64,000 nucleotides of DNA from Oscillospiraceae bacterium (GTDB lineage Bacteria > Bacillota > Clostridia > Oscillospirales > Ruminococcaceae). Below, in pieces: positions 24,861 to 35,308 of the stretch (position 1 is its first letter; each line of letters begins with the position of its first letter). Where the stretch lies: contig WQXO01000005.1 in NCBI GenBank assembly GCA_009784825.1, positions 1 through 64,000 on the forward strand. The letters run 5' to 3'. Made by a program: the position numbers and the translations under genes. Under the pieces are notes generated by a model. It ran no database searches, had not been told where the DNA came from, and worked only from the letters and a program-made list of their open reading frames with translations.

Positions 24861-25484
24861 ATGGCAGACGTAAAAGTTTATGATATGTCGGGAAACGAAA
24901 CTTCCACCCTCACGCTTAATGATGAAGTTTTCGGAATTCAACCGAACGAGAAAATTATGCACGCAGCCGTGGTGAATTACTTGGCTAATCAACGCCAAGG
25001 AACACAGTCCACACTTACAAGGACAGAGGTTAGCGGCGGCGGTAAAAAACCGTGGCGTCAAAAAGGAACAGGACACGCACGGCAGGGTTCAACGAGAAGC
25101 CCGCAATGGAGACACGGCGGAGTGGCGTTAGGTCCCAAACCAAGAGATTACAGTTATTCGCTTAATAAAAAAGTCAAGAGAATTGCGATGAAATCCGCAC
25201 TTTCCTCAAAAGTCGCAGAAAAAGAAATGATGGTTCTTGACGGATTGAAAATGGACGAGTTTAAAACCCAGAAAATGGTTGAAGTGTTAAAAGCCCTCAA
25301 CATCGACAGAAAAGCATTAATCGTCCTTGACAGCGTAGACAAAATGATTATCAAGAGTGCGGCGAACATCCCGGGAATCACAACTACACAAGTAAACACC
25401 CTTTGTGTATACGATATTCTCAACCACGACAAGCTGATTGTTGTAAAAGATGCAGTCGCAAAAATTGAGGAGGTGTACGCATAA
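24861..25484 (+). CDS. rplD: Ribosomal protein uL4
   Basis: The 207-residue protein has the L4 exit-tunnel loop ([19 protein letters not shown]). L4 lines the exit tunnel, and in some bacteria it represses its own operon. No S10-type leader structure is evident upstream of rpsJ. The stop codon overlaps the rplW start by one base. Confidence 0.98.
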   Translation: MADVKVYDMSGNETSTLTLNDEVFGIQPNEKIMHAAVVNYLANQRQGTQSTLTRTEVSGGGKKPWRQKGTGHARQGSTRSPQWRHGGVALGPKPRDYSYSLNKKVKRIAMKSALSSKVAEKEMMVLDGLKMDEFKTQKMVEVLKALNIDRKALIVLDSVDKMIIKSAANIPGITTTQVNTLCVYDILNHDKLIVVKDAVAKIEEVYA

Positions 25485-25783
25485 TGCAGTTTGTACCACA
25501 AGATATAGTCATCAGTCCGGTTATCACCGAGAAAAGCACGGACAACCTTGTAGAAAGCAAATACACCTTTAAAGTAGCTAAAGAAGCCAATAAAATCGAA
25601 ATCAAAAAAGCAGTGGAAGCCTTGTTTAACGGCGTAAAGGTTGAGAAAGTCAACACCATGAACGTGAGAGGCAAATTGAGAAGACAGGGTCGCAACAAAG
25701 GCTACACACCAAGCTGGAAAAAAGCAATCGTAACAGTTACTAAGGATTCCAAACCGATAGAATTCTTCGAGGGAATGGTATAG
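25484..25783 (+). CDS. rplW: Ribosomal protein uL23
   Basis: The 99-residue protein begins with the usual [13 protein letters not shown] and has the exposed loop rich in Arg/Lys ([20 protein letters not shown]). L23 sits at the tunnel exit and docks trigger factor and SRP. It is coupled to rplD by TAATG overlap. Confidence 0.98.
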   Translation: MQFVPQDIVISPVITEKSTDNLVESKYTFKVAKEANKIEIKKAVEALFNGVKVEKVNTMNVRGKLRRQGRNKGYTPSWKKAIVTVTKDSKPIEFFEGMV

Positions 25784-25885
25784 ACAATTAATAATGAATA
25801 ATGAATAGTGAATAATGAGTATATTCAAAAAAATCTGCGAAGCAGACACAAAAACTATTAATTATTAATTATTAATTATTAATTG
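25784..25885 (+). repeat. Family A hairpin repeat between rplW and rplB
   Basis: AATTAATAATGAATAATG arms and ATTAATTATTAATT arms pair around the core stem TCTGC-GAA-GCAGA. The element fills the space from the stop codon to the rplB ribosome binding site. Confidence 0.8.
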
Positions 25886-25893
25886 GAGGAAAA

Positions 25894-26727
25894 ATGGCTA
25901 TTAAGTTTTATAAACCGACAACACCGGGTCGCAGAGGAATGTCTGTCGTTGATTACAGCGGACTTTCCAAGGTTGCTCCCGAAAAGTCGTTGCTGACCCC
26001 CATAAAAAAATATTCGGGGCGTTCGGCAGGCGGTGAAATCACCGTAAGACATAAAGGCGGCGGCAACAGAAGGAAATACAGGATTATCGACTTCAAGCGT
26101 AATAAATTGGATATGAACGCCGAAGTTATGACATTGGAATACGACCCCAACAGAACAGCGTTCATCGCTTTAGTTCAATATGAAGACGGCGAAAAGCGTT
26201 ATATCCTCGCTCCGGAAAGCCTGAAAGTCGGCGACACCATAAGAGCGGGAGCAGGCTCGGATATTAAACCCGGCAACGCTATGTGCCTCAAGGATATGCC
26301 GTTAGGTACAGTTGTCCACAACGTCGAGCTTTACCCCGGAAAAGGCGGTCAGCTTGTCAGAAGTGCAGGTAACTCGGCACAGTTGATGGCGAAAGAAAAC
26401 AACATGGCGTTATTGAGATTACCGAGTGGCGAGCTGCGTAACGTATCCGCAAAATGTATGGCGACAATCGGCAGTGTGTCGAACCCCGACCACGGTAACG
26501 TAAACTTAGGTAAAGCCGGAAGAGTCCGCCACATGGGTAAAAAACCAACGGTTCGCGGTTCTGTTATGAACCCGTGTGACCACCCGCACGGAGGCGGTGA
26601 AGGGCGTTCACCCATAGGCAGAGCAGGGCCTGTAACACCTTGGGGAAAACCCGCATTAGGTTACAAAACCCGCAAAACCAAAAAAGCATCTAACAAGTTC
26701 ATCGTAAAACGCAGAGGACAAAAATAA
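25894..26727 (+). CDS. rplB: Ribosomal protein uL2
   Basis: The 277-residue protein has the full L2 pattern, including [19 protein letters not shown] and the C-terminal [15 protein letters not shown] loop. The His in this loop lies near the peptidyl-transferase centre. It starts at ATG 25894 behind TTGGAGG. Confidence 0.98.
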   Translation: MAIKFYKPTTPGRRGMSVVDYSGLSKVAPEKSLLTPIKKYSGRSAGGEITVRHKGGGNRRKYRIIDFKRNKLDMNAEVMTLEYDPNRTAFIALVQYEDGEKRYILAPESLKVGDTIRAGAGSDIKPGNAMCLKDMPLGTVVHNVELYPGKGGQLVRSAGNSAQLMAKENNMALLRLPSGELRNVSAKCMATIGSVSNPDHGNVNLGKAGRVRHMGKKPTVRGSVMNPCDHPHGGGEGRSPIGRAGPVTPWGKPALGYKTRKTKKASNKFIVKRRGQK

Positions 26728-26828
26728 TTAATAATGTATAATTAATAATTAACAATGGTTGAAAATTATATAATCGTCTGCGAAGCAGACACCAACATTA
26801 TTCATTATTAACTATTAATTATTAATTA
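26728..26828 (+). repeat. Family A hairpin repeat between rplB and rpsS
   Basis: AT-rich arms (TTAATAATGTATAATTAAT on the left, ACTATTAATTATTAATT on the right) flank the core GTCTGC-GAA-GCAGAC. It begins directly at the rplB stop codon. Confidence 0.8.
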
Positions 26829-26845
26829 AAACCGGAGGTTTATAT

Positions 26846-27121
26846 ATGAGCAGAAGCGTAAAAAAGGGACCGTTCGTTCAGGAAGCGTTGATGAAACGTG
26901 TAACAGCCATGAACAAAGCCGGCGAAAAGAAAGTTCTCAAAACATGGAGCAGAGCGAGTACAATTTTCCCGGATTTCATCGGTCACACTTTTGCCGTCCA
27001 TGACGGGAGAAAACACGTTCCGGTATACGTTACCGAGGACATGGTGGGACATAAGTTAGGCGAGTTTGCCCCGACAAGAACCTACAGAGGTCACGCCGGA
27101 AGCAAAACCAGCAAGAAATAA
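26846..27121 (+). CDS. rpsS: Ribosomal protein uS19
   Basis: The 91-residue protein begins [15 protein letters not shown] and contains [21 protein letters not shown], both standard for S19. It contacts the A-site finger in the 30S head. It starts behind GGAGG just after a family A repeat. Confidence 0.98.
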   Translation: MSRSVKKGPFVQEALMKRVTAMNKAGEKKVLKTWSRASTIFPDFIGHTFAVHDGRKHVPVYVTEDMVGHKLGEFAPTRTYRGHAGSKTSKK

Positions 27122-27240
27122 TGAATAATGAACAATTAATAATTAACAATGGTTGTGTTGCTTCGCAACAATTTGAATAAACAAATAAATCTGCGGAGCA
27201 GACACCAAAATTATTCATTAATAACTATTAATTATTAATT
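27121..27240 (+). repeat. Family A repeat with two hairpin cores between rpsS and rplV
   Basis: It carries GTTGC-TTC-GCAAC and then TCTGC-GGA-GCAGA between AATTAATAATTAACAATG and ATTAATTATTAATT arms. The double core makes it the longest copy. Confidence 0.78.
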
Positions 27241-27254
27241 AACCGGAGGTTACT

Positions 27255-27590
27255 ATGGAAGCAAGAGCAGAGCTTAAATTCGTTCGCATTTCACCCAGAA
27301 AAGTGAAAATCGTTTTGGATTTAATCAGAAATAAAAAGTGTAATGAAGCCGTTGCTATTTTAAAGCACACCCCTAAATCAGCGAGCGAACCCTTGCTGAA
27401 ACTGCTTAATTCGGCTATGGCAAACGCAGAAAACAACCACGATATGGACGTTTCCGAGTGCTTTATTTCCGAATGTCATGTAGGGCCGGGAGTTACATTG
27501 AAGAGAATCAGACCCAAAGACCACGGGCGTGCACACAGAATCCTCAAGAGAACGTCAAATGTTGTTCTTGTTTTAAAACAAGCCGAATAA
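27255..27590 (+). CDS. rplV: Ribosomal protein uL22
   Basis: The 111-residue protein has the L22 core and the extended hairpin ending [17 protein letters not shown] that reaches into the exit tunnel, a site of macrolide resistance changes in other species. It starts behind CCGGAGG. Confidence 0.98.
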   Translation: MEARAELKFVRISPRKVKIVLDLIRNKKCNEAVAILKHTPKSASEPLLKLLNSAMANAENNHDMDVSECFISECHVGPGVTLKRIRPKDHGRAHRILKRTSNVVLVLKQAE

Positions 27591-27602
27591 GGAGATTATA
27601 TA

Positions 27603-28562
27603 ATGGGACAAAAAGTTAATCCGCACGGACTTAGAGTAGGAATTATTAAAGACTGGGATTCTCGCTGGTTCGCAAGCAAGAAGAATTTCGGGGATACATT
27701 GGTGGAGGATTATAACATCCGCAAGTATCTTTTAACAAAAACCTACGCCACAGACAAATCCCCCATTCCTATGAGACCGGGTATTTCAAATGTGGAAATC
27801 GAGCGTGATGCAACCAAGATAAAGATTTTCGTTCACACCGCAAGACCGGGTTTATTAATCGGGTCAAAAGGCACGGAAATCGAGAAAATCCGCAGCGATA
27901 TTGAAAAAATTACAGGCGGCAAGCCGGTTAATCTCAATATCGTCGAAAACAAAGACATTGACCTCACCGCACAATTAGTTGCAGAGGATATAGCAAGACA
28001 GCTTGAAATGCGTACAGCGTTCCGCCGTGCCATGAAAACAGTGATTAAGCGTACAATGGACGCAGGTGCCCACGGAATAAAAACAATGGTTGCAGGAAGA
28101 TTGGGCGGTGCAGAAATCGCACGTTCGGAAAGCTACCACGAGGGTACAATCCCACTGCATACGCTTAGAGCTGATATTGATTACGGAACAGCAGAAGCCA
28201 TGACGACATACGGAATTATCGGCGTAAAAGTATGGATATACAAAGGTGAAGTTCTCAAGGGCGAAGCAGGTGCAAAACGTAAAGCAATCGAACGTCCCGC
28301 AAGAAAACCCCGTGACAACAGAAACTCAGACTTCAAGGGCGAACGCCGTGACAAACAAAGAGGCGGAGCACCATACGAAGGAAGACCGCAAGGTTCGGGT
28401 GACAGAAACAGACAGGGCGGCGACAGGTTCGGACAGAACGCACCAACAGGGCCTAAACCTCAAGGAGGTTACAGAAACACCACACCGAGACCTCAACCCG
28501 CTGTAGAGGCAGCACCAAAAGCCGAAGCAGCACCGAAAGCCGAGGCACCGAAGGAGGAATAA
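27603..28562 (+). CDS. rpsC: Ribosomal protein uS3 with long basic C-terminal tail
   Basis: Residues 1-215 form a normal S3: KH domain with [20 protein letters not shown] and C-terminal domain with [15 protein letters not shown]. About 100 more residues follow, where most S3 proteins end near 215-235. The tail is low-complexity, first rich in Arg/Gly/Asp/Gln ([15 protein letters not shown] and similar), then Ala/Lys/Glu repeats ([18 protein letters not shown]). It is probably disordered and RNA-binding. The frame is intact and rplP follows at once, so this is not a frameshift. Confidence 0.96.
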   Translation: MGQKVNPHGLRVGIIKDWDSRWFASKKNFGDTLVEDYNIRKYLLTKTYATDKSPIPMRPGISNVEIERDATKIKIFVHTARPGLLIGSKGTEIEKIRSDIEKITGGKPVNLNIVENKDIDLTAQLVAEDIARQLEMRTAFRRAMKTVIKRTMDAGAHGIKTMVAGRLGGAEIARSESYHEGTIPLHTLRADIDYGTAEAMTTYGIIGVKVWIYKGEVLKGEAGAKRKAIERPARKPRDNRNSDFKGERRDKQRGGAPYEGRPQGSGDRNRQGGDRFGQNAPTGPKPQGGYRNTTPRPQPAVEAAPKAEAAPKAEAPKEE

Positions 28563-28565
28563 AAA

Positions 28566-28988
28566 ATGCTCATTCCTAAGAGAGTTAAATACAGACGCCA
28601 GCAACGAGGCAGAATGAAAGGCAAAGCGTTACGCGGTAATACCGTAAGTAACGGCGAATTCGGGTTGCAGGCAATGGAACCGGCGTGGATTACGTCAAAC
28701 CAAATCGAAGCCGCTCGTATCGCAATGACACGTTACATCAAGCGTGGCGGTCAGGTGTGGATTAAAATTTTCCCGCATAAGCCCGTTACCGAAAAACCCG
28801 CAGAAACACGCATGGGTTCAGGTAAAGGTTCACCCGAATATTGGGTGGCGGTTGTAAAACCGGGCAGAATTATGTTTGAAATTGCAGGCGTTCCCGAGGA
28901 AACAGCGAGAGAGGCTATGCGTCTTGCCATGCACAAACTTCCCATTAAATGCAAATTCGTTGTAAGGGAAAAGGGGGTTGAGCAATAA
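28566..28988 (+). CDS. rplP: Ribosomal protein uL16
   Basis: The 140-residue protein begins [21 protein letters not shown] and has the loop around residue 80 ([21 protein letters not shown]) that touches the P-site tRNA. The stop overlaps the rpmC start (TAATG). Confidence 0.98.
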   Translation: MLIPKRVKYRRQQRGRMKGKALRGNTVSNGEFGLQAMEPAWITSNQIEAARIAMTRYIKRGGQVWIKIFPHKPVTEKPAETRMGSGKGSPEYWVAVVKPGRIMFEIAGVPEETAREAMRLAMHKLPIKCKFVVREKGVEQ

Positions 28989-29206
28989 TGAAAGTAGCAA
29001 AAGAGTTCAGAGAGCTTTCTGAATTAGAATTAGAAAAAAAAGTTTCTGATTTGAAACAAGAACTTTTTAACCTTCGTTTTCAGCTTGCGGTCAACCAGCT
29101 TGACAATCCCACAAGAATAAAAACAGTTAAAAAGCAAATTGCCGTTATCAAAACTATCCAGCGTGAACGTGAAATTAAATTAGCGGCAGAGGGGGCAGTA
29201 AACTAA
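28988..29206 (+). CDS. rpmC: Ribosomal protein uL29
   Basis: The 72-residue two-helix protein has [19 protein letters not shown] and the conserved [18 protein letters not shown] stretch. L29 lies near the tunnel exit beside L23. Confidence 0.97.
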   Translation: MKVAKEFRELSELELEKKVSDLKQELFNLRFQLAVNQLDNPTRIKTVKKQIAVIKTIQREREIKLAAEGAVN

Positions 29207-29207
29207 G

Positions 29208-29474
29208 ATGAGTGAAACAGTTGCGAGAAATCTGAGAAAAACAAGAATAGGCAAGGTTGTCAGCAACAAGATGGACAAAACCGTCGTGGTTGCCATTCAA
29301 GACAACGTCCGCCACCCGTTATACAAAAAAATCGTGAAACGTACTATTAAATTTAAAGCACACGATGAAGAAAACACCTGTAATGTCGGCGACAAAGTCG
29401 AAATTATGGAAACCCGCCCGCTTTCTAAAGAAAAAAGATGGCGTTTAGTAAAAGTCCTCGAACGTGCAAAATAA
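29208..29474 (+). CDS. rpsQ: Ribosomal protein uS17
   Basis: The 88-residue OB-fold protein has [17 protein letters not shown] and ends with [18 protein letters not shown], typical of S17, a primary 16S rRNA binder. It starts one base after rpmC. Confidence 0.98.
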   Translation: MSETVARNLRKTRIGKVVSNKMDKTVVVAIQDNVRHPLYKKIVKRTIKFKAHDEENTCNVGDKVEIMETRPLSKEKRWRLVKVLERAK

Positions 29475-29574
29475 TTAATAATGAATAATTAATAATTAAT
29501 AATTGCGGTTATATTTAAAACCGTCGCAAAGCGACACAATCATTATTCATTTTTAATTATTAATTATTAATTAA
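29475..29574 (+). repeat. Family A hairpin repeat between rpsQ and rplN
   Basis: The core GTCGC-AAA-GCGAC lies between AATTAATAATGAATAATT and AATTATTAATTATTAATT arms. The core sequence differs from the copies at 25.8-27.2 kb, but pairing is kept. Confidence 0.8.
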
Positions 29575-29585
29575 GGAGAAATACC

Positions 29586-29954
29586 ATGATTCAAATGCAA
29601 TCGCGTTTAAAAATCGCCGACAATACCGGTGCAAAGGAAATTATGTGCATCAGAGTGTTAGGCGGAACACGCAGAAAATACGCTAACATAGGTGACGTAA
29701 TCGTCGCAAGTGTGAAAAAAGCGAACCCCGGCGGAACTGTCAAAAAGGGTGATGTTGTAAGGTGTGTAATCGTCCGCAGTGCAACAGGTGTCCGCAGAGC
29801 AGACGGGACATATATCCGGTTTGACGAAAATGCCGCAGTTATTATTAAAGAAGACAAAAACCCGAGAGGGACACGTATCTTTGGTCCCGTGGCGAGAGAA
29901 TTGCGTGAGAAAGAATATATTAAAATTCTTTCCTTAGCTCCGGAGGTGCTGTAA
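29586..29954 (+). CDS. rplN: Ribosomal protein uL14
   Basis: The 122-residue protein begins [19 protein letters not shown] and ends [23 protein letters not shown], canonical for L14. It forms an inter-subunit bridge with 16S rRNA. It starts behind AAGGAG directly after a family A repeat. Confidence 0.98.
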   Translation: MIQMQSRLKIADNTGAKEIMCIRVLGGTRRKYANIGDVIVASVKKANPGGTVKKGDVVRCVIVRSATGVRRADGTYIRFDENAAVIIKEDKNPRGTRIFGPVARELREKEYIKILSLAPEVL

Positions 29955-29955
29955 A

Positions 29956-30306
29956 ATGAATGAAGTTCATGTAAAAAAAGGCGACACCGTCGTTCTTTTA
30001 ACAGGTAAATACAAGGATAAATATACCAAGCCCGGCACCCGCAGAACAGGTAAGGTTCTTGAGGTTGCACCGAAAGAGGGTAAGGTAATCGTAGAGGGCA
30101 TTAACAAGGTTAAAAAACACGTTAAACCCAGAAAAATGGGACAACCCGGCGGAATTATCGAAGCAGAAGCTCCGATTTACGCTTGCAAGGTTCAGGTGGT
30201 CTGCCCCAAATGCGACAAACCGACAAGAGTGGGCAGCTCATTTAAAGAAAAAGGCGATAAAAAAGAAAAAATCCGTGTTTGCAAAAAGTGCGGTGCTACT
30301 ATCTAA
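29956..30306 (+). CDS. rplX: Ribosomal protein uL24 with zinc-ribbon tail
   Basis: The 116-residue protein has the KOW motif ([17 protein letters not shown]) at the N-terminus. The C-terminal part has CPKC and CKKC pairs, a likely zinc ribbon. L24 starts 50S assembly. Confidence 0.97.
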   Translation: MNEVHVKKGDTVVLLTGKYKDKYTKPGTRRTGKVLEVAPKEGKVIVEGINKVKKHVKPRKMGQPGGIIEAEAPIYACKVQVVCPKCDKPTRVGSSFKEKGDKKEKIRVCKKCGATI

Positions 30307-30391
30307 GTTGCGGAGTCGTAGGGGTGTAGGGCGTGGCGAACAAGAAACGCCGAATGTAAACCCTGCGTCCGTAAATTAAGGAGAAATTATC

Positions 30392-30943
30392 ATGGCAAGA
30401 ATGAAAACCTATTACAGGGAAACCGTAACTCCCGCTTTATACAAGAAATTCGGCTATAAAAGCGTGATGGAGGTTCCGAAAATCTCGAAAATCACCATCA
30501 ACGTCGGTTGCGGTGAAGCTAAAGACAATCCTAAGGTAATTGACGCAATTATGGGCGATTTAATGAAAATTACCGGACAAAAGCCGGTCGCCTGTAAAGC
30601 GAGGATGTCGGTGGCCAACTTCAAACTTCGTGAGGGGAACATAATCGGCGTAAAGCTTACCCTGCGTGACACGGTGATGTACGAATTCCTTGACAGGCTG
30701 TTTAACGTGGCATTACCCCGTGTAAGAGACTTCCGCGGGATTAACCCGAACAGCTTTGACGGTAGAGGAAACTATTCCGTAGGAATTAAAGAGCAGTTGA
30801 TTTTCCCGGAAATCGAGTATGACAAGATTGATACTATTCGGGGAATGGATATAAACTTTGTTACCACGGCAAAAACCGATGAAGAAGCAAGAGAACTGCT
30901 TTCCTTAATGGGAGCACCGTTCGCAAAGTTAGGAGATTCTTAA
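30392..30943 (+). CDS. rplE: Ribosomal protein uL5
   Basis: The 183-residue protein has [20 protein letters not shown] and [19 protein letters not shown]5 binds 5S rRNA. The 85-base gap before it has a family B-like GTAGGGG fragment and GGCG-rich bases. Confidence 0.98.
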   Translation: MARMKTYYRETVTPALYKKFGYKSVMEVPKISKITINVGCGEAKDNPKVIDAIMGDLMKITGQKPVACKARMSVANFKLREGNIIGVKLTLRDTVMYEFLDRLFNVALPRVRDFRGINPNSFDGRGNYSVGIKEQLIFPEIEYDKIDTIRGMDINFVTTAKTDEEARELLSLMGAPFAKLGDS

Positions 30944-30944
30944 G

Positions 30945-31130
30945 ATGGCAAAGAAATCAATGGTTGCAAAACAGAAAAGAACACCGAAGTTTTCCACCCG
31001 AGGCTACAACAGATGTAAGCTGTGCGGGAGACCGCATGCCTATCTGCGTAAATTCGGAGTTTGCAGAATTTGCTTTAGAGAATTAGCATATAAAGGGCAC
31101 ATCCCCGGTGTCAAGAAATCCTCGTGGTAA
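30945..31130 (+). CDS. rpsZ: Ribosomal protein uS14, zinc-binding type Z
   Basis: The 61-residue protein has the C+ zinc knuckle ([20 protein letters not shown]), with four Cys in two CxxC pairs. It is thus the zinc-dependent short form of S14. The start is one base after rplE. Confidence 0.97.
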   Translation: MAKKSMVAKQKRTPKFSTRGYNRCKLCGRPHAYLRKFGVCRICFRELAYKGHIPGVKKSSW

Positions 31131-31136
31131 GAGGAT

Positions 31137-31172
31137 TTGTAGGGTGCGATGCCCACATCGTACCGCCAAAAA
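31137..31172 (+). repeat. Family B palindrome between rpsZ and rpsH
   Basis: GTAGGGTGCGATGCCCACA followed by TCGTACCGCC. The same GATGCCCACATC centre is in addA, htpG and, reversed, at 41158-41185. Confidence 0.7.
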
Positions 31173-31200
31173 CGCAACATTTTAAGCAGGAGGAAGCACA

Positions 31201-31599
31201 ATGCAAGTAACAGATACCATTGCGGATATGCTGACGAGAATACGTAATGCCGATTCGGCAAAGCACCAAACCGTCGACGTCCCTTATTCCGGTATGAAAA
31301 AGCAAATCGCTCAAATTCTACAGGACGAGGGGTATATAAAAAGCTTCAGAATTATTGAGGATAACAAACAGGGCGTAATTAGGATTACCCTGCGTTATAC
31401 CGAAAATAAGGGGCAGGTCATAACCGGTTTACGCAGAGTTAGTAAGCCCGGTTTAAGAATCTATTCAAATTCGAGGGAAATGCCGAAGGTCATGAAAGGC
31501 TTAGGTATCGCTATCGTGTCAACCTCTAAAGGGATTATGACAGATAAAAAAGCGAGAGCTGAGCAAGTCGGCGGCGAAATCCTCGCCTTTGTGTGGTAA
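31201..31599 (+). CDS. rpsH: Ribosomal protein uS8
   Basis: The 132-residue protein begins [16 protein letters not shown] and ends [15 protein letters not shown], as in other S8 proteins. S8 binds 16S rRNA helix 21 and in E. coli represses the spc operon. Confidence 0.98.
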   Translation: MQVTDTIADMLTRIRNADSAKHQTVDVPYSGMKKQIAQILQDEGYIKSFRIIEDNKQGVIRITLRYTENKGQVITGLRRVSKPGLRIYSNSREMPKVMKGLGIAIVSTSKGIMTDKKARAEQVGGEILAFVW

Positions 31600-31615
31600 G
31601 GGGGAGGTAGGGAGA

Positions 31616-32161
31616 ATGAGCAGAATCGGTAAAATGCCTATACCTGTTCCGGCAGGCGTAGACGTAAAGATAGACGGTTATTCGATAACCGTAAAAGGAC
31701 CGAAAGGTACTTTAACAAGAGAATTCCAACCGTCGATGAACATTGTTTTAGATAACAGCGTGCTGACGGTTACACCAAAAACCCAAACGAAAGAGGCACG
31801 TTCGCTCCACGGATTGTCAAGGACGCTTCTGAGTAACATGGTAGTCGGTGTGAGTGAAGGTTTTAAGAAAGAGCTTGAAATCAACGGCGTAGGTTATCGT
31901 TGCCAGAAAACAGGAGCAGACCTGCATTTGACATTGGGTTTCTCCCATCCGGTAGTTGTTTCGGATAACGATGATATATCAATTGAAGCTCCCGGTCCCA
32001 ACAAGATTATCATTCACGGAATAGATAAGCAGAAAGTCGGGCAGTTTGCGGCAGAAATCAGGAAAATCCGTCCTCCCGAACCCTACAAGGGCAAGGGCGT
32101 GAAATACACAGACGAAGTGATTATCCGTAAAGAGGGTAAAGCCGGCAAAGGCAAAAAATAG
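31616..32161 (+). CDS. rplF: Ribosomal protein uL6
   Basis: The start at ATG 31616 behind GGAGGTAGGGAG gives 181 residues beginning [15 protein letters not shown]. It ends with [17 protein letters not shown] and a basic tail. L6 lies near the factor-binding site. Confidence 0.98.
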   Translation: MSRIGKMPIPVPAGVDVKIDGYSITVKGPKGTLTREFQPSMNIVLDNSVLTVTPKTQTKEARSLHGLSRTLLSNMVVGVSEGFKKELEINGVGYRCQKTGADLHLTLGFSHPVVVSDNDDISIEAPGPNKIIIHGIDKQKVGQFAAEIRKIRPPEPYKGKGVKYTDEVIIRKEGKAGKGKK

Positions 32162-32203
32162 TCGAGAACCTCGACTCGTATGCCGCCGCTTGCGGCGGAT
32201 TGA
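32162..32203 (+). repeat. Family C double hairpin between rplF and rplR
   Basis: GTCGAG-AAC-CTCGAC is followed by TCGTATG and then CCGCCGC-TT-GCGGCGG. The same two-hairpin order occurs at 37846-37883 and, altered, at 39582-39637. Confidence 0.7.
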
Positions 32204-32226
32204 TAAATCCGAAAAGGGGCATTATT

Positions 32227-32586
32227 ATGATTAAACAAATTAATAAAAATGCGAGCAGAATTCGCAGACATAAACGTGTGAGGGGCAAAATCAGCGGAAC
32301 GGCAGACCGTCCGAGATTGAACGTGTTCCGTTCAGCTCAACACATATATGCACAGTTAATCGACGACGACAAGGGTGTTACTATATGTGCTTCCTCCACC
32401 ACCGAAAAAGCGTTCAAGGATTTCGGCGGCAACGTGGAAGCGGCAAAGAAAATCGGCTTAAGCCTTGCAGAAAAAGCGAAAAAAGCCGGTATAACAGAAG
32501 TCGTGTTTGACCGTTCGGGTTATGTATATCACGGAAGAATAGAAGCGTTAGCTGATGGTGCCCGTGAAGGCGGACTAAAGTTCTAA
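32227..32586 (+). CDS. rplR: Ribosomal protein uL18
   Basis: The start at ATG 32227 behind AAAGGGGC gives 119 residues. [21 protein letters not shown] and [26 protein letters not shown] are canonical L18 blocks. L18 binds 5S rRNA. Confidence 0.98.
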   Translation: MIKQINKNASRIRRHKRVRGKISGTADRPRLNVFRSAQHIYAQLIDDDKGVTICASSTTEKAFKDFGGNVEAAKKIGLSLAEKAKKAGITEVVFDRSGYVYHGRIEALADGAREGGLKF

Positions 32587-32626
32587 TTAATAATTAATAA
32601 TTAATAATTAATAATGAGTTAATTAT
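32584..32626 (+). repeat. Partial family A repeat between rplR and rpsE
   Basis: Tandem TAATTAATAAT units start at the rplR stop codon. The GC core and right arm are missing. Confidence 0.6.
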
Positions 32627-32643
32627 TTAAAGGGAGAAAGTTT

Positions 32644-33150
32644 ATGGCGTTATTGAATGCAAACGATTTCAAACTCACCGAAAAGGTGGTAAATATCAAA
32701 AGAGTTTCCAAAACCGTTAAAGGCGGACGTATTATGAAAATATCCGCATTAGTGGTGGTAGGCGACGGGAACGGCGTTGTCGGCATGGGCATGGGTAAAT
32801 CCAACGAAGTCCCTGACGCTATCCGTAAAGGAATAGAAGACGCCAAGAAAAACCTTGTGCAGATTTCATTGAAAGGCACAACCGTCCCCCATGAAATGGT
32901 CGGGAAATACGGTGCAGGTGCAGTTCTGTTGAAACCCGCTCCCGAGGGTACCGGCGTTATCGCAGGCGGGCCTGTTCGTGCGGTTGTTGAGGCGGCAGGA
33001 ATAAAGAACATCAGAACAAAGTCGCTACGTTCCAATAACCCCTGTAACGTCGTCAGAGCAACACTTCAAGGCTTATTAGCTATGAGGAATGCGGACGAGG
33101 TTGCGGCACTGAGAGGGAAAACCGTTAAGCAGATTATGACTGTTAATTAG
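32644..33150 (+). CDS. rpsE: Ribosomal protein uS5
   Basis: The 168-residue protein has the dsRBD-like [21 protein letters not shown] and the [18 protein letters not shown] block. S5 helps maintain decoding accuracy. Confidence 0.98.
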   Translation: MALLNANDFKLTEKVVNIKRVSKTVKGGRIMKISALVVVGDGNGVVGMGMGKSNEVPDAIRKGIEDAKKNLVQISLKGTTVPHEMVGKYGAGAVLLKPAPEGTGVIAGGPVRAVVEAAGIKNIRTKSLRSNNPCNVVRATLQGLLAMRNADEVAALRGKTVKQIMTVN

Positions 33151-33161
33151 GGAGAACAACA

Positions 33162-33335
33162 ATGAAAAAAATCAAACTTGTAAAATCCTTAATAGGACGT
33201 AAGGATTCGCATATTGCCACCGCAAAGTCGTTAGGGCTTAAAAGAATCGGCGATGAGGTTACTCAACCCGATAACGTGGCAACCACAGGCAAAATTAAAG
33301 AAATCTCCTACCTTGTAGAAGTTTCGGAGGCTTAA
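33162..33335 (+). CDS. rpmD: Ribosomal protein uL30
   Basis: The ATG at 33162 behind TAGGGAGAACAAC opens a 57-residue frame. It contains [20 protein letters not shown] and [14 protein letters not shown], typical of L30. Position between rpsE and rplO is the standard one. Confidence 0.96.
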   Translation: MKKIKLVKSLIGRKDSHIATAKSLGLKRIGDEVTQPDNVATTGKIKEISYLVEVSEA

Positions 33336-33337
33336 TT

Positions 33338-33850
33338 ATGAAATTACACGAATTATCTCCCGCAAAGGGTTCAAACAGAGAAACCAAGCGTATAGGCAGA
33401 GGTCACGGTTCCGGTTGGGGTAAAACTGCGGGCAAGGGTCATAAAGGGCAGTGGGCTCGTTCCGGTGGCGGTGTACGTCCGGGCTTCGAGGGCGGACAAA
33501 CCTCATTGGCACGTCGTATGCCTAAGAGAGGGTTTAATAACTACGAATTCAAAACTGTATACGCAATAGTAAATGTTCGTGATTTGGAAACACGTTTCGA
33601 CGATGGTGCTGTTATTGATGAAGCGGCAATTGTTGCTTCCGGTTTAATCAAGAAAACACTTGACGGTGTAAAAATCCTCGGAACAGGCGAGCTTTCCAAA
33701 AAATTCGAGATTACCGTGACGAAATTCTCCGAAACAGCAAAATCGAAAATTGAAGCTGCAGGCGGAAAAGCAGTAGAACTGCCCGAAAAACCTAAGTTCC
33801 TGCCCAACAACGCAAGAGCAAAAGAAGCACAAGCCAAAAAAGCAGAATAA
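33338..33850 (+). CDS. rplO: Ribosomal protein uL15
   Basis: The 170-residue protein begins [20 protein letters not shown] and has the [19 protein letters not shown] stretch that threads into 23S rRNA. A charged Ala/Lys tail extends it beyond the usual 145-150 residues. Confidence 0.97.
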   Translation: MKLHELSPAKGSNRETKRIGRGHGSGWGKTAGKGHKGQWARSGGGVRPGFEGGQTSLARRMPKRGFNNYEFKTVYAIVNVRDLETRFDDGAVIDEAAIVASGLIKKTLDGVKILGTGELSKKFEITVTKFSETAKSKIEAAGGKAVELPEKPKFLPNNARAKEAQAKKAE

Positions 33851-33864
33851 CTTGAGGTATAATA

Positions 33865-35181
33865 ATGTTTGCAATTTTTTTCAACGCATGGAAAATTCAT
33901 GAGCTTCGCAAAAAAATGCTTTTTACGATGTTTATTATTCTAATTTTCCGTCTGGGTTCTCAAATATTCGTGCCTTTCCTTGAGCCGAACGCAATTATGA
34001 ATATGCTCGGTGGCGGAGGTGACGGGTCGTTGGTTGATATGATGAACAACATCACCGGCGGTGCCCTCGGTAAGGGGACATTGTTTGCGATGTCTATTAC
34101 ACCTTATATCAACGCCTCAATTATCACACAATTGTTAACAGTGGCAATCCCCGCACTCGAACGCCTTTCTAAAGAGGGTGAGGAGGGGCAAAAGAAAATC
34201 AACAAAATCGTTAAAGCACTTGCACTCGGCATAGGTATATTCCAAGCGTCAGCATTCTATGTAGGTCTTCAAAACGTAGGAGCAGTGACATACAGCTCGG
34301 GACTTTCCGGTTTCTTAGCGATGATTACCATTATCGGATGTTTCACAGCGGGTGCGTCCTTGATTATATGGCTTGGTGAACAAATCAGCGACAAGGGTAT
34401 AGGCAACGGAATTTCAATGGTTCTGTTCGCAGGTATTATTTCGAGAGTCCCGGAAGAAATAATCGGTCTTGTCAGACAAATGACGGTTGAGGGCGGGCAA
34501 TATATCGTATTCGTGCCGGTAATTCTTTTGATATATATTGCAATGATTGGGTTCGTTGTCCTTATGACCAACTCAGAACGCCGTATCCCTATTCAATACG
34601 CTAAGCGTCAGGTGGGGCGGAAAATGTACGGCGGGCAAAGCTCACACATCCCCATTAAAGTGGCAATGTCGGGCGTAATGCCGATTATCTTCGCAATGTC
34701 GATTATGAGCTTACCGCAAACCGTGTTGTTTTTCTTCGGAGTAGACCAGAGAACCGAAGGGTTCTGGGGTGACTTCTTAAGAGTATTTAACCAAACCCAC
34801 TGGGTCTACGCAGTGTTATATTTCTTCTTGATTATGGGGTTCAACTATTTCTACGTGGCAATCCAGTATAACCCCGTCGAAATCGCCAACAATCTGAAGA
34901 AAAACAATGGTGCAATCCCCGGTTATCGTCCCGGCAAACCCACCTCGGACTTTATCCACAACTCACTTTCAAAAATCACGTTTATCGGTGCAATATTCTT
35001 AGGCTTGGTTGCCATATTCCCGATTGCGTTCTCCAATATAACCGATTTATTCGGAACAAGGATTCAAGGGCTTTCACTCGGCGGAACAACTGTATTAATC
35101 GTAGTCGGTGTTGCACTCGAAACCATGAGAACCTTAGAAAGCCAGATGATGATGCGTCACCACAAGGGTTTCTTAGAATAA
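33865..35181 (+). CDS. secY: Protein translocase channel subunit SecY
   Basis: The 438-residue protein has about ten membrane helices. SecY signatures include AMSITPYINASIITQLLT and the cytosolic loop RRIPIQYAKRQVGRKMYGG. It forms the export channel with SecE and SecG. It starts 14 bases after rplO. Confidence 0.98.
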   Translation: MFAIFFNAWKIHELRKKMLFTMFIILIFRLGSQIFVPFLEPNAIMNMLGGGGDGSLVDMMNNITGGALGKGTLFAMSITPYINASIITQLLTVAIPALERLSKEGEEGQKKINKIVKALALGIGIFQASAFYVGLQNVGAVTYSSGLSGFLAMITIIGCFTAGASLIIWLGEQISDKGIGNGISMVLFAGIISRVPEEIIGLVRQMTVEGGQYIVFVPVILLIYIAMIGFVVLMTNSERRIPIQYAKRQVGRKMYGGQSSHIPIKVAMSGVMPIIFAMSIMSLPQTVLFFFGVDQRTEGFWGDFLRVFNQTHWVYAVLYFFLIMGFNYFYVAIQYNPVEIANNLKKNNGAIPGYRPGKPTSDFIHNSLSKITFIGAIFLGLVAIFPIAFSNITDLFGTRIQGLSLGGTTVLIVVGVALETMRTLESQMMMRHHKGFLE

Positions 35182-35277
35182 GTAATAATTAATAATGAAC
35201 AATGAATAATGAAAAAAGCAAAACCGTCGCAAAGCGACACAAACATTATTAATTATTAACTATTAATTATTAATTTC
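35182..35277 (+). repeat. Family A hairpin repeat between secY and adk
   Basis: It carries TAATAATTAATAATGAACAATG, core GTCGC-AAA-GCGAC, then ATTAACTATTAATTATTAATT arms (shown as parts). It starts directly after the secY stop codon. Confidence 0.8.
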
Positions 35278-35308
35278 GACATTCTTGTCGAGTATTGGGG
35301 TGTATAAT

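Noticed and set aside
28250-28562. Frameshift as the cause of the long S3 tail
   Set aside because: The tail has regular codon use and ends 3 bases before rplP, and no alternative early stop in another frame restores a normal S3 end.
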